64,000 nucleotides of DNA from Talaromyces rugulosus (lineage: Eukaryota > Ascomycota > Eurotiomycetes > Eurotiales > Trichocomaceae). Under the pieces are notes generated by a model. It saw only the letters and a list, made by a program, of their open reading frames with translations. It had not been told where the DNA came from and made no database searches. Within the stretch, counting starts at the first letter, position 1; each line of letters begins with the position of its first letter. The stretch lies in the NCBI RefSeq assembly GCF_013368755.1, contig NC_049565.1, positions 2,108,001-2,172,000 on the forward strand. The letters are read 5' to 3'. The translations under genes and the position numbers were made by a program. Positions 1 through 11,560 of this stretch are shown here, piece by piece.

Positions 1-1644
1 AGCTTCAACTGACTTTTCACCACAATGTTGAAACCATTGTTGAAGTTCAGATGGTATTCTAGCGTTCGCTCTGATTGAATATAGAATAAAGGGACGATAT
101 AGCAAAAGAGTCGTATGAGCAAAGGTTAACTTCAGCATACACATTTGCCGTTGGATCATAATTGACATTGCGGAGGGTGGTAGAGTCATATAATTCAGAT
201 ATACTGGAAGACTATCTTGCCAGTTTTTCAAAGAAGTCTCAAGTTCCAGAGCGGTGCTTTGAAGGCTGCGGAGGCTATGCCGTCTTCGCATTGGGCTGTA
301 AAACTCTCGCAGGACCCATCCAAGTAGTCGGGTTAATCGAGAATGGTGAATCAAAGCAGCGGCAGAACAAAACGACACGTCACCTCTCGCTCGACAGCTG
401 GAAACTGTGATATCGTCGTCATCAGCGAGGGCACATTCTTCCTGGTCGATATCATCGTCATGAAGAGCGCATGGACGGCCAAATATGCTACTTAGTATTC
501 TATCATAAGAATAAATACACCAAAACAAGCGTTTGCGGTATTCGTGGTCGATATAGTTTGTACAGGGAGCCATGGATCGGCGGTGAAGCCCAAGTGCCTG
601 TGCATGGCGGACAACAATGCCGAAAGAAGACCACGCGTCATGCATTCTGGAGTGGTTGAGAAGATAGTGGATAACCAGAAGCCTGGCTTGGAGTGAGCTA
701 AGTGTAATCTTGCTCGATTCTTTTTGTAGCTCTATCTGAGCCATGTCGAAAAACCGAACGCTGCATCATAATCAGCTGTTACCATCCCATAAATCTTCTT
801 GTAAAATAAAAAGGTACCTTGCTGAGAAGCCCAAAAAGATAGTATTGGTTATGGAGTAGTGAGACCCCGTTGCCATTACCATATAGACGAGTGCCAAATC
901 ATCTTGACACGGTTCTTGACATTCTAGATTACTGTAAAGCAGCTTGTATGATGCAAATAGACTGGGCTCGTGCACAAAACGAGACGTTGCAATCCCGAAA
1001 TCGAAGTAATTACGGATCAGATTATCCGCAATGGACTTTGGTGGTAGAATACCTGGAAGTTTCCCTGAATAGGTGAGAGGATAGTCGGAAAAATTAAGGG
1101 ACATAGACGGCAATCGTGCAAGCCGGTCTTTGGCAAATTGTAAAAAGACAAACCCGGAAGCACTCCCGTGGAAGTGGCCATATTGGTCTTTTTGCGGCGG
1201 CTCCTCTGGCGTGTCCTGTCGGGACGAATTTATCGGTTCCTCGGTCCTGTTTGAGTCATCCGGTATTGGAGAATTGGTATTTATATATGAGGAACCAGCA
1301 GGTTGAGGAGTTGGATGATTTGTGAAACTGGACGAAGGAGCTTTGATAGAGCTATACGATGTCGTTGGCATGTACTGGCAAGTTTGACTATGTTGTTGGC
1401 ACCGGATGCAAGGTCTATGCCCTGAACACCGAGTTTTCTTCCTTTTCATTTCTTAATACCATGGATATTGTTCTCGGGTTCAAAGTACTCACTCCCTGCA
1501 GGCCATGCATGCATTTCTAATCTTAGATGGGGTTGCTATTGGCCGCTTCTCATTAATCGATTGCCGTGCTCGTTTCCGAGAAGTATTGCCTCGTAAGTCA
1601 TTATTATAAGGCACTATTTTCAAGGTTGACTGGTCATTTTCCAT
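1..1644 (-). CDS. Zn2Cys6 fungal transcription factor, C-terminus beyond the left edge
   Basis: The coding exons are 1644..1493, 1441..818 and 760..<1, so the gene runs off the window. Introns are 51 and 57 bp. The first intron falls inside the zinc cluster and uses an acceptor eight bases beyond an in-frame ATG; splicing there gives the canonical pattern CMACREKKTRC-SGHRP-CIRC-x6-C (Cx2Cx6Cx5Cx2Cx6C). After the second intron the reading frame stays open to base 1 and contains the fungal-specific transcription factor domain, with stretches such as LQARLLVIHYLL, GIVVRHAQALGLH and RKRLFWCIYSYDR. The family is nuclear and binds CGG-containing sites. The start is placed at MENDQS (1644); an in-frame ATG at 1815 would add 57 residues. 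The target genes cannot be told from the sequence. Confidence 0.85.
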
Positions 1645-2300
1645 GTTGAGTTGGGCCGTGTGGACATGCACATAGTGAAGTTCTTGGTCATGTATCCGGG
1701 GGTGTGCCCGAAAAGCCTGCGGGGAACTCACAACATAATACCAGCCAATCATACTACGCAGAACTTGCTGGTACAAAATTATAACATTCATTAATTTATT
1801 TTCACCAATGATCATTTTTTATGTATCTTGTAAAGTCATCCAATAGTTCCTTCAGATGAGGGTCAATTTATATCAGTTTTTCCCTCGAGGTCAGGGTTAG
1901 GGGACTAGATGTCGGCTTCCATATGCATAGGATATGTTCGCTTTAGTGCTACATATACATGTATCAGTTGGTACAATATGGGGGTTCCCAGATCCCGCCA
2001 AAACACTGTTTCGACATATTTTAGGCCCATTTTAACAATATATTTTATTTAGATATGTATAACGTTCCTACACCTAATCCTAAGAAGCTTATCCGTGAAG
2101 CCTGTAACAAAGCCTGTACGCACTAGTTTAATACGTCTGACTCATTGATAGAAGGAGCTATGTTAATTGAAACCTTATACTTTAAGATTATTGACTTATA
2201 AGTATATTTGATCTTTAATATGTGCTATTAAGTGTGGTTAGTAAGCGCGTGCCAAGATACTGGCGTTTTTGGATAAACTCTTGGCACGGAAGAAGTTTTG
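1645..2300. other. Intergenic, AT-rich
   Basis: This stretch separates the 5' end of the left-edge regulator from the 3' end of the F-box gene. It is AT-rich, with no reading frame that resembles a protein, no tRNA and no clear repeat. It may hold the regulator's promoter. Confidence 0.5.
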
Positions 2301-3927
2301 TCATCTCAGACTTTTATAACTAACCCAGCTGAACATCTTTTCCGTCAAGATCCACGTACCTTCTATGTATCCTATTGGATTTCTTCTCGGCAGCACACGG
2401 ACTGGGTTTCGAAGCACCTCGTAAACCGGTCCTTCATCGAGAGTGATGTAGTGCAGCTCCGTGGCTGATCCTTCATGTAACCGATCTTGTATGAAATCCA
2501 GAATATTTGTCGAGGCATAATTACTGGCTCCTAGTATATGAAGGACCGTAATTCTGCGGTATCCCAAAGCTGCACGCAAAATTTCCTATTAGGAAGACAT
2601 AAGCAACCACTCAGATTACACAATGCTGAAACACGGTTATCTTACTTCGCTAACGTTCGCAACTTCAAATTGAAATTCCTTGACTTCAGGAAACCCTCTA
2701 ACTAGTTGAGTGACTTGATCCGGACCAAGAGTGTAGTTCTCTATAGAATTCTGAGATCTGATTGCAAACACCTTTATAGTTGCTGAATGTTGGCCTTGTA
2801 AACATTTGATGAGAGGGGCGAGGGGTTCCAGGGGACGAGATGAGGCGGATGGAAGGATGTTGAATACTTCCAAGCCACTGAAAGTATCAACGAATTCTTT
2901 CAGACCTCCTGCCCCAAGATTTGTCGATAGAACTGTGGGTCGCAGGCCAGCCTTAGTGGCAGCCTTCCAGAATCCGAGGCATTCAGTCACGTCAAAATGA
3001 GATCCAACCTCGAGAATCAACTCGCGTAGTTTTGTCGGGGGTATCTTCTCCCAAAGAAAATTAGGAAACTGCCCTAAACTGGTAAAGCCTCTAAGCTCAA
3101 GGATGTTCAGCTCAAGCGTGGCGTGATCTTCCCAGCCTCTAAATAAGATATCAAGAGCCAAATTGCTATCTGCATCTGCCCATATGGTTAACTCACGAAG
3201 GGATCTTGTATGTAAAATAGCCGTGGATAAAGATTCAAGAACAGATTCATTATCGATTTGAACAAGTCTCATACTATATAAGCTGATGGGTGACTGGAAC
3301 TGTAATACTGGGTGAAAATATGGCTTAGGTGTGCCGTTAGTTCCAAGACGGAGTTGTAGAGATCTTAATCCCGGGTGTAAAAAGATAGTTGTGATGAGCA
3401 TCTGTGTCATGGAGATTTGTAAGTCCCAACTAGCAAAATAATTAGTCATTCCATTAAGTAATCATAATTAGAGGGGGGAAAAAGGTATCTTCCTACATGA
3501 AATCCTGTAGATTGGGCATCCTAACGATACACGAAGTCATAATATTGCAGAACATTCGTACGGCTGGAGAAAGAAGACGTGATGGTCCGAGGTTGGATTC
3601 TATTTCCCGATACATGTCATACCAGGATCCTGTGATGAGTACTTTTCGAGTATGTATCAACGGAGTGAATTGAGGATGTCCGAATAAGTCCAGTTTCTGC
3701 ATAAGTGGCTCGTCATCGCTGATGTGCCCTCCGAAATGAAACCGCACGGTCCGGTACAGATATGAGGTAGCTAGAAGGTTCAAATCGCGGGACACACGAC
3801 ATAGACGGGCTAGATCTTGTTGAGGTAACTTTCTTATCTTTAGCTTGCAAATCTGGCTCGTCTGGGTTGGAATAGTGAAACGAACGTCTAGATAGGTTGA
3901 TATTAGCAACACGAGTATCTCAGACAT
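2301..3927 (-). CDS. F-box / leucine-rich-repeat-like protein
   Basis: There are three exons, 3927..3497, 3429..2646 and 2585..2301, giving 499 residues; introns are 67 and 60 bp. The N-terminus resembles a fungal F-box: MSEILVLLISTYL, then after an insert DLARLCRVSRDLNLLATSYLYRTV. The rest has irregular leucine-rich segments (LRSLQLRLG, LRELTIWAD, LNILELRGF, LRELILEVG) like the LRR-like substrate-recognition regions of fungal F-box proteins. By family such proteins bring targets to an SCF ubiquitin ligase through Skp1; the target here is unknown. The start is the first in-frame ATG, since the upstream frame only offers GTG. Fungal F-box genes form large, fast-evolving families, so orthology is not claimed. 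Confidence 0.72.
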
Positions 3928-4902
3928 AATTTCCACGATGTCGGAAATATTGCCTCTTAGCTTGTGCGAGAAAGAAGAATAGGCACAGTGGCCATTTCTA
4001 AAGTTCGACCCCTCTATACGTCATTATAGCCTTATAATAGAGAAAGCCACGAGCTTGCTCCACAATAAAGCGCATAAAATACAGTATTATACATAGCATT
4101 TCATTACTAGTCATGCAATAAGAATATAGGTGCCATCTTTTATTAGTAGTTCCTCGTTTCGCATCGATTGGCATCTTTAAAACACTATATTTACATTTTA
4201 GGGACTAATATTTATTAGTGAGACTGCTTTTTCCTATATCGGCCTTTTTGGGTCCTCGCGATGCCATTCGTGATACAACGCCGATACGAAAAATTCCCAC
4301 ACATCAGAGACCATCATGACGCCATCACTGTATTACCCAAACCGCTTTAGGCACTTAGTTCTGGCTAGGGCGACTGACCAATCACCATAATGTAGCGGGG
4401 ATTGTTCCCATGGAGCGGGAAACGAAGCAATAGGTTGCCTTCTCTTCAAACACCAACAAGCCAAACGGGCTATCTTCTGCGAGAAATCATCGGGCATGGC
4501 AGCTGAGAAAGAAAGGAAAGACCGGGTTTGCTGTAATTCGTATTTCGTGTTATTTTATTTTTATTTTTTTGGGGATGAAAAGCGAGTGGGAGACAATAGG
4601 AGCGTGAATGGGATGCATATTATATAGACCCATGGCTTTATTACCTAGGTTCCTGTTGTTCTCCGCTGCATGTACACTGAAGACAATCGAGGTCAACTGG
4701 TGTCCGCATACATTCTGATTCTGTGAGATTCCGTAGAATTGCTAGGTAATTTGCGCTCCAGTATATAGGCTTCTCTCTCGCCACACACTTGTATAGTACC
4801 AACTCAACTCTTCGATAGGTGGGATTCATACACCGAAAAACTAACTGCTGGGCTCAAACATATAACCGTTCGGTGATTACGATATCTCCACCGAAACGCT
4901 AA
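3928..4902. other. Intergenic, no gene seen
   Basis: Nearly 1 kb of AT-rich sequence between the F-box gene's start and the end of the next regulator. Only short frames without recognisable protein character occur (for example 4641-4829). A T-rich tract lies near 4548-4572. Confidence 0.5.
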
Positions 4903-7336
4903 CTATAATTCATAGTTGATGTCAAGCATCGGCGAAATGTCCAGATCTATCCCAAGGCCCAAATCTGCAAGAGGATCATAGCTTTCGAAAGAAAATTGCC
5001 CGTATGCGCCCGAATCTGGGCCACTGTCACGCTCTTCCTTCGACATGCCTGCTTGCCGATCAAACCGACCTGGCCCCGGTCGTTCAAGGTTTTCATTGCT
5101 CACAGTCTCCGACACGATCTCACCCGTGGTAAATCCTTGGCTACTTGCAACACGATGGAACATCTTATTACAAATGTCGAACGCGCGTTGTGCGGAATGG
5201 TCGTACTCACTCAGTGAATGTAGCCACGAGCAGATCTTCTTGATTGCCTTCAAAACGATTTCAGGCGATTCCTCTTCGCCACTAGCGCCTTCCCCTGAGA
5301 CTTCCTTATCATTGTTGGTTCTCATATTCACAGGGCCAATAGACAAGTGGACAAGAAGAACACTAACACTCTGCATTATAAAATGCAGGACACACCACCA
5401 TGGAGTAGACTTGAAAAGCCAGACGGGATTCGGTTCATCTGGAAAAATAGAGATCAGATCCAGAGCTGATTGAAGGCAAATTAAACTAATATCATTGTCA
5501 AACCCAGACCGTGGGTATATAATACCAGTGTCAGTGTCAGTGCCTGGTCGAGTGAGACATGGCCGACCGAGGACAATGCGGGTGCTGTAAAAGTGCAGCG
5601 CTAGGGAGATTTGATAAGAGTTGGTTAAGGAAGGAAATTTCCTCCTTCTCTCATCTGTGAAGCGCAAAGGCGGCACTAGCGAGGATAACCAATCATCCAA
5701 TTTGGCCGAATACAAATCTATTCGACCTGCGATGCGCTCCCACCCGTGCATGAGAACATCTATATTATAAACCCCGTTAGTGATCGCATGGGTAATCTTA
5801 GCCAGGTCTGTCTGATGGAAAAAATACACAGCCGAAGATAAACCAGCGCTGTGTAGTAACTGCTGTCTGGTTGAACTCGTATCGTTTCGACCCAGAGTCC
5901 AGTGCAGATGACGCTCGCGGTATCTGTGGTCTTCAAGTAATAGTCGGATGTGTGGTAAGTCGTAATCTTTCTCTTCAACCGGGACCGGCGGGTAAACACT
6001 GGATGTATTGTCAGGTATGCACGATGGCCGACTTGTTATAACACTTAGCCGATGTTCTAGATAGAATATCGACCACCAAACGCGGCAGCGAGTTTTTGTA
6101 GAGGATAATTCGATACGCGAAGTGTTACGCAAATGGAGCCCCAATGAAATCCCAGAGCGTGAAGCAATTCCTATCATTTTCCACCCTCTACACAGTATGT
6201 CAGTACAAGGACAGATTAAAGAAGGTGAAAAAGAATACGGTACCTATTGATTTGACCTGATGATAAGAAGTAAAATGCCATTAGCGACTCTGCCTGTACC
6301 TGCTGGAGATCTGCATGCTCATAGATAACGTTTTCTCCAATGCTCAAAGCCTTGGCGCGGGAAAAAAAGACCTCAGAATGTAGTTCTTGTGGAAGGTTGG
6401 GCTGAGTTAATCGCCAGTAGTTGCTGCTAATGGCAAAGATCAAGTTGAGAATGGCCAGCCAGCGTTCCCCTGGGTGACCCGCTGATCGGGAGTACAGGTT
6501 TTCAAATTGCTGCACAAACAATTGCTTTCTAATGATGGGAAAAAAGGTTTGCACTGATTCCAGATAAACTTGCAAGAGCTTTTCCGCCACTTCTTTCGCG
6601 GGTAAAAGGAATGGCTCCGTGGAAGATTCTCCAATGTGCGATAGATGCACATTATCCAGATGGTAGCTAAATGACGAGAGAGAGAATGTACTCAGCCCTT
6701 CTGCTGCCTTCCCCTTCGCGGCTGTTTGTGAATGCTTATCGCTCTCTCCTCTTTCTTTTGAATTTTCAGCCTCATCCAATCGGTGTAACCAGGAAACTTC
6801 GGAGTTTTTGCCCATATAACCTGTAGCGCGGGACTCGGTATTCCTATTCAAGTCTTCTTCCACCACATCTATCGCTTCTAATGATCCAATGGATGACAAT
6901 GACGAACTGGATGATACCGTTTGTGCATCGGCCTCGGTTTCCTTGGACATATATTTCGACGATCCCTATGGTGGCATATCAATGTTATTAATTGGTTCAT
7001 CTCGATAATGAAGAAGGGGTTGCAAACTTGTAATATTGCTAAAATTCTTTTCTTGTTCCACTTGTTCACGCTGTGTGAGAGTTCTTGTAGAAATTTCTCA
7101 TAGCGCGCCACCTTCGAACGGGCTTCTGAGAGCTGTATCTGATCTCGTGTACGTTTGTTATCCGAGTAAAAGCATGTAATTTCTAGTACCTGACATTGTG
7201 TGCAAGTAGGTTTTCCCGCATCGCACCTGGTCTTGCGTTGTCGACAGCCATCGCAGGCTTGAGCGACTCTTCTCTGTCTCTCACGATGCTGGCTTGGGAC
7301 GTTGAGACGAGCTAAAGGAAGTTTGTCGCTATTCAT
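4903..7336 (-). CDS. Zn2Cys6 fungal transcription factor
   Basis: There are three exons, 7336..7028, 6965..6244 and 6187..4903, giving 771 residues; introns are 62 and 56 bp. The zinc cluster is near residues 27-54 (CDGCRQRKTRC-DAGKPTCTQC-x6-C), followed by a short coiled coil (about residues 65-95) of the kind used for dimerisation. A Ser/acidic linker leads to the fungal-specific regulatory domain from about residue 190, with FFPIIRKQLF, GWKMIGIASRSGISLGLHL and CRVWWSIFYLEHRLS. The acidic C-terminus (about 700-771) could be an activation region. The first intron has a weaker GTTTGC donor, but splicing restores phase 0. No adjacent enzyme cluster points to its regulon. Confidence 0.88.
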
Positions 7337-8195
7337 AATTATTTGGTCCAGAAAGTTCGAATTTGAAAGTGCGATTTGTATATATATATCAATCTGTCGC
7401 CGCTTCCTTTGATCCAGACTTGAAAGAAGCCACCGACGTTATCGAAATGGTGCGATAGCGCGCTATGACATACATGCATAGTTGGTGATTGGGTGGCCCA
7501 CCGCACTACTAGTCATACTACGTAGTAAACAATCCAAGTTTTCACCTACCTTGTCTATGTTTATGTAAGTAGCTTCCGCTGAGGTTTTACACTTCTGTGC
7601 ATATATCTCCTTTTAAGTTTTAACGACATCTCACCCTTTTCACACTCAGCCGCGACAATCATGTATACAGCATCCAAACCAGAGCGATCTTCATCTTAGG
7701 CTTTAGTCCCTCAACCCGCTCGACCAATACTGTCCATCCAGCGTGCCTGTTCCTATATAACAATATTGTCTGTTTCGCCTAAGCTTCCCATTTTATACAA
7801 GAGTGTGTGTGTCCTAGATAGTCATGGCGAGGAGACAAATAGATTGAATATAAATTATATAGACTCAGTATGTCGGCAGAAATTCATTGAATGTTTAATA
7901 CACAAAGTTGAGGCCACAAGCCAGTATTTATTTACATGCACCACTTAACTGCAATTTATGAAAAGCAGGGGGCATCTATCCATGCAAGTGCTCTTGATCT
8001 AATTCATATTCAAATAAACATACAATTGTAGTGGACAAAGAAAATTACGGGGAGCTAACAGTGTTGGGTGGGCGATCTATACTTATCCCCTAACTCCGTT
8101 AACCCCCTTCACCAGTTAAACCCATGTGCCGTCACCCTTCACCCTTCACCCTTCACCCTTCAAATAAGATTTAGTTGCAAACACATACATACAAC
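7337..8195. promoter_or_regulatory. Divergent intergenic region with a short tandem repeat
   Basis: This is the shared upstream region of the regulator ending at 7336 and the NmrA-like gene starting at 8196. It holds a TATATATA stretch at about 7379-7388 close to the regulator and four head-to-tail copies of CACCCTT at 8133-8160, about 35 bp before the NmrA-like start codon. No gene is visible. Confidence 0.45.
8133..8160. repeat. Tandem heptamer (CACCCTT)x4
   Basis: Four perfect copies of CACCCTT lie just upstream of the NmrA-like start codon. It is either a microsatellite or a pyrimidine-rich core-promoter tract; the sequence does not decide. Confidence 0.85.
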
Positions 8196-9039
8196 ATGAA
8201 GCTCATAGTCACTGGCGCTACTGGTTTTGTCGGCTCGGAAGTTGTTCGGCAAGCTCTGCGCAACCCTTTTGTGACATCGGTAGCTGTCATTGCGCGCAAG
8301 GCTGTTCCAGTGCCGCCAAATGAAGATGCTTCAAAGTTAAAGTCCTTTGTGCTGGACGACTGGACATCAGATTATCCGGATTCTTTAATAGAGCACATAA
8401 AAGGTGCAGATGCATGCATCTGGTATATTTATTCATGTATTTCAACAAGTGACTTCTGCTTACAGTTTGCTAGGAGCCTCGCAGTGACACCTTCTCAGTC
8501 CAGATCAATGGACTTTGCACAGGTTACCACTATCTGTCATGACTATACTATCAATGGTATCCAGAACATGATCAAGGCTGCCAATAAGCCGTTCCGATTC
8601 GTTTATGTTTCCGGCGTCTTAACCGAACGTGATCAGAGCAAGGTTTTGCCGAGTTTGGGAGAGTATCGTCACTTACGAGTCAGTTCCTCTTTCTACCATC
8701 TCTTTCTCGCTCTTTCTTTTGATTGCCGACAATTCACTCCACTAAAATCAGGGCCGCACCGAAAATTGTCTCCTAGATATTGCAAAAGAAAACTCACCAA
8801 ACGTGCAAGTCACCGTGACTAAGCCCGGTGCTATAGACGCGCCCAGCGTCAAGGAGACATCTGATGCTATGCTTAAATCGCTTTTCAACATGTTTGGCTA
8901 CACTCCCCGTGTGCATGTGTCTGAGTTGGCAGCTGCGATGATTGATCAGTGCCAGAATGGTATCACCAAGGATCCGCTGTGGAGCGACGAGCTGGCTACT
9001 ATTGGGAAACGAGTGTTGAAGGAGGAAGATTACCTATGA
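8196..9039 (+). CDS. NAD(P)-binding NmrA-like / atypical SDR protein
   Basis: There are three exons, 8196..8422, 8474..8678 and 8752..9039, giving 239 residues; introns are 51 and 73 bp. The N-terminus has the Rossmann fingerprint VTGATGFVGSEVV (GxxGxxG), followed by the family's conserved core FRFVYVSG and a TKPGAID segment near the C-terminal third. The short length and lack of a YxxxK catalytic pair fit the NAD(P)-binding NmrA-like families (PF13460 type), which work as redox sensors or small reductases; no substrate can be assigned. Joining the first intron at the second AG (8472-8473) is required, because the first AG leads straight to a stop. The ATG at 8196 is the only plausible start. 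Confidence 0.82.
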
Positions 9040-9426
9040 TGGACCTTTTTCATTATTCTCCCAAGTAGTCTTAAATAAAGCAAAACAAGGAACATTTAAA
9101 TCAAGATATAGCACCTGTTGGTATTTCCTAAGACTTCTAACCAACAATAAACCTAGTTCATACGGACTGTGTCATTTTGGCAGTAAAAATGATACCATTC
9201 TTCAGCAAATTCTTTCACATTTTGAAATCCATGTCTACTTTTAGCTCTCTCCGGTAAATCCATACTGACGAGGTTTGTGTTCAATACAACAAATTACATT
9301 TACGGAAGTGTTAACAGTAGAGATTTTACTCAAAACACACATATTGGTTAATTGTCATTGCGCTATCATCTGTCTATTACTTGCGCGAGCAATTGTTCGA
9401 TCAAGAAGTTACCCTTCTAATGACAA
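9040..9426. other. Convergent intergenic region
   Basis: A 3'-to-3' gap between the NmrA-like gene and the GH47 gene. It is AT-rich, with no reading frame or repeat worth naming. Confidence 0.5.
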
Positions 9427-11560
9427 TCAACATCCTTGTGCGTTACGGCGGAATGGGTGGCTTTCCGTGTTGAACACCCAATCATCAAGATTGATAATCT
9501 CAGGATCAGTGAAGGAAAGATACAGGTACTTCAGTACTTCGGCAAAGTAATAACTATGACGAAAACATGTTAGCTCTAGTAAACATAAAGTCAATAGGCA
9601 AGGGTTCTCGTACGCAGGTAGGTCAGAGATAAAACTCTTGGGCTTATTGACATCGGAAACTGGTTCAGATGGAGTTGTGGCTGTGCTTTGTCGTTCGATG
9701 CTCTTAACAATTTCCCAGTTGTAGTCTTGGAATCTAGTTTCGCCAGTGATTCGGTAAGCATAGAAGATACTCTCGAGAGACTCCGGGAAAGAGTCCCATT
9801 CGGGGCTGGTGATGAAATAGCCGAATTCCGAGGCTTGCTGGCGATAGGCTCTGTCGTCGTTCCATGATGGGTCGTATGCTTCATTTGACTCGTTATACCA
9901 ACCCCAGGCTATGAACATAAATCAGTATCATGTCGCAATGTTTTCATTTAAGATGTTCAGCTTACACAGTGGTCCGAGGCCAGTCCAGGTCGTGTTGTAG
10001 AAGTAATGGCATGAATCTGTGACGTCGACTCCGAGTTTGGTAATTTCTGGCTTGTCGAGGAGAACACCTCCCAGCAAAAGGTTTCCGCCTGCAAAGCAAG
10101 CCTAATCAATTTGGTTAGCAAAGACAATTCTCTTGAATAATTATCAATACTAACATAGTCATCCATTTGCCATTCGAGGTTACCCGATACATCACCTTGA
10201 CTGAGGTAAGTCAATTCCGGGTGGTCGTAAGGGTGTAGAGCAATGTGCTCGATCGTAGATTGAACGGTGCTGACCCAGAAGTCCTTCATAACGGTGTTTG
10301 CCGCATTACCTGGGTTGTAATAGTACTGTTTAATAAGATACTGAACAATCGTGTTAGAATCCATGTATGCATCTGAAGGAGCTGTCTCAGCTAACCTCGA
10401 GGAAGCTGTCAATTCCAGCCTTCCATCCATAGTCGTAGGTAAGATATTTTCCAGTCTCGGTATCCAATTCACTGCCAACCAAGCCAGGCCAGATTGGAGC
10501 TGGGTCAGGGTAAATAAGATTTCCCTGAGCACCAAGAGCCTAATATCAATCATTGATTATGAGTATAACTTGGCTAATTTTATGATTGATGGGCTATCAA
10601 TATAAACTTACAAGCTCGCGGAAAGACTGGTCACCAGTTAAGTCTGAGAGCCGAGTGAACTCCAAAATGAGGGTTCCGGCAACTGCAAGATTCGTGGCGT
10701 TGTAGGTCACATTGTTCAGTGGGTTAATAAATTGCGAATTGATTGGTGTGTTGCTTGTGAAATTAATATTGGCAGCTGGCAGCCCACTGGGAGTGTCGAA
10801 TTGCACTTTCAGCTTATTACCAAGGACCTTTGCCTGAGATAAGAGCGCCTTGACGTGGTCACTGTTGTAAGTTCCCTCGGGAACATATCCACTGGTAAGC
10901 AAATCGTAGGCTGAAAGCAATCTGGTCGGCATCGCGTTAGTTGATCTATGCTGTAATAATAGGATTTGGTTCGTAATACCCTGCCAAATAACGAATAATG
11001 GCGTCGAATCCATCGACAATAGATTCCGATGTGCTATGCATTCCAAGTCAGCAGTGAAATGCTAATTACGAACGAACAAGGTCGTACGTGTAATCTGTCT
11101 GGGCAATGAATTCCAGTTGTGTGCCAACAATGTCGGTCAAGTTCATAATAATGGCCGTATCAATGCCGTCTACGATTGAGGCACCCCAGCCAAAGAGATC
11201 ATTGACACAGGAGTTGTTCAAGGTCAATAACTCATCGGAACCAAAACAGTACTGGGCGTACTGCTCCCAAGACCGCCGATACAGGTCACGAACCGCATCG
11301 GCTCGTGACGTGTTCGAGTTTGTGCCGGCCGGGAAATCGTACTGGACTTTTTTACAAGTCGCAGCGGCGATTTTAGTCTCAGCTGGAGGCCAGGAAAAGG
11401 ACGAATGCGGTCCGGAAGACACGCTTTGCTTTGGCCCAGCACGGAGAGGCTCTACCAACGGTGCCGCTGAGGAGCCAGGCCCAGCAGCAGTTGGGGTAGC
11501 GGCACTGAGGCCGGAGACGGCCAGAATGGCCAGGCCAGCTGTGCTCAGATAGCGTACCAT
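9427..11560 (-). CDS. Secreted GH47 class I alpha-mannosidase-like protein, divergent active site
   Basis: There are eight exons: 11560..11088, 11033..10980, 10921..10612, 10539..10396, 10340..10155, 10101..9966, 9908..9614 and 9553..9427 (574 residues). An N-terminal signal peptide (RYLSTAGLAILAVSGLSA) is followed by the GH47 barrel: FGWGASIVDGIDT, RYLAGLLSAYDL, TGLPxA-like FDTPSGLP, LEFTRLSDLTGD, AGIDSFLEYLIKQY, CFAGGNLLLGG and the C-terminal NTESHPF whose Thr position binds calcium in the family. GH47 enzymes trim alpha-1,2-mannose from N-glycans. Two positions differ from the enzymes I know: the catalytic Glu of the FExxIR motif is Asp (FDAIIR), and the RPE motif reads FPE. Activity may be altered or lost. 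The first in-frame ATG is 11560. Confidence 0.9.

Noticed and set aside
8133..8160. CRISPR-like or regulatory array
   Set aside because: The four copies are contiguous heptamers without spacers; a microsatellite is the simple explanation.
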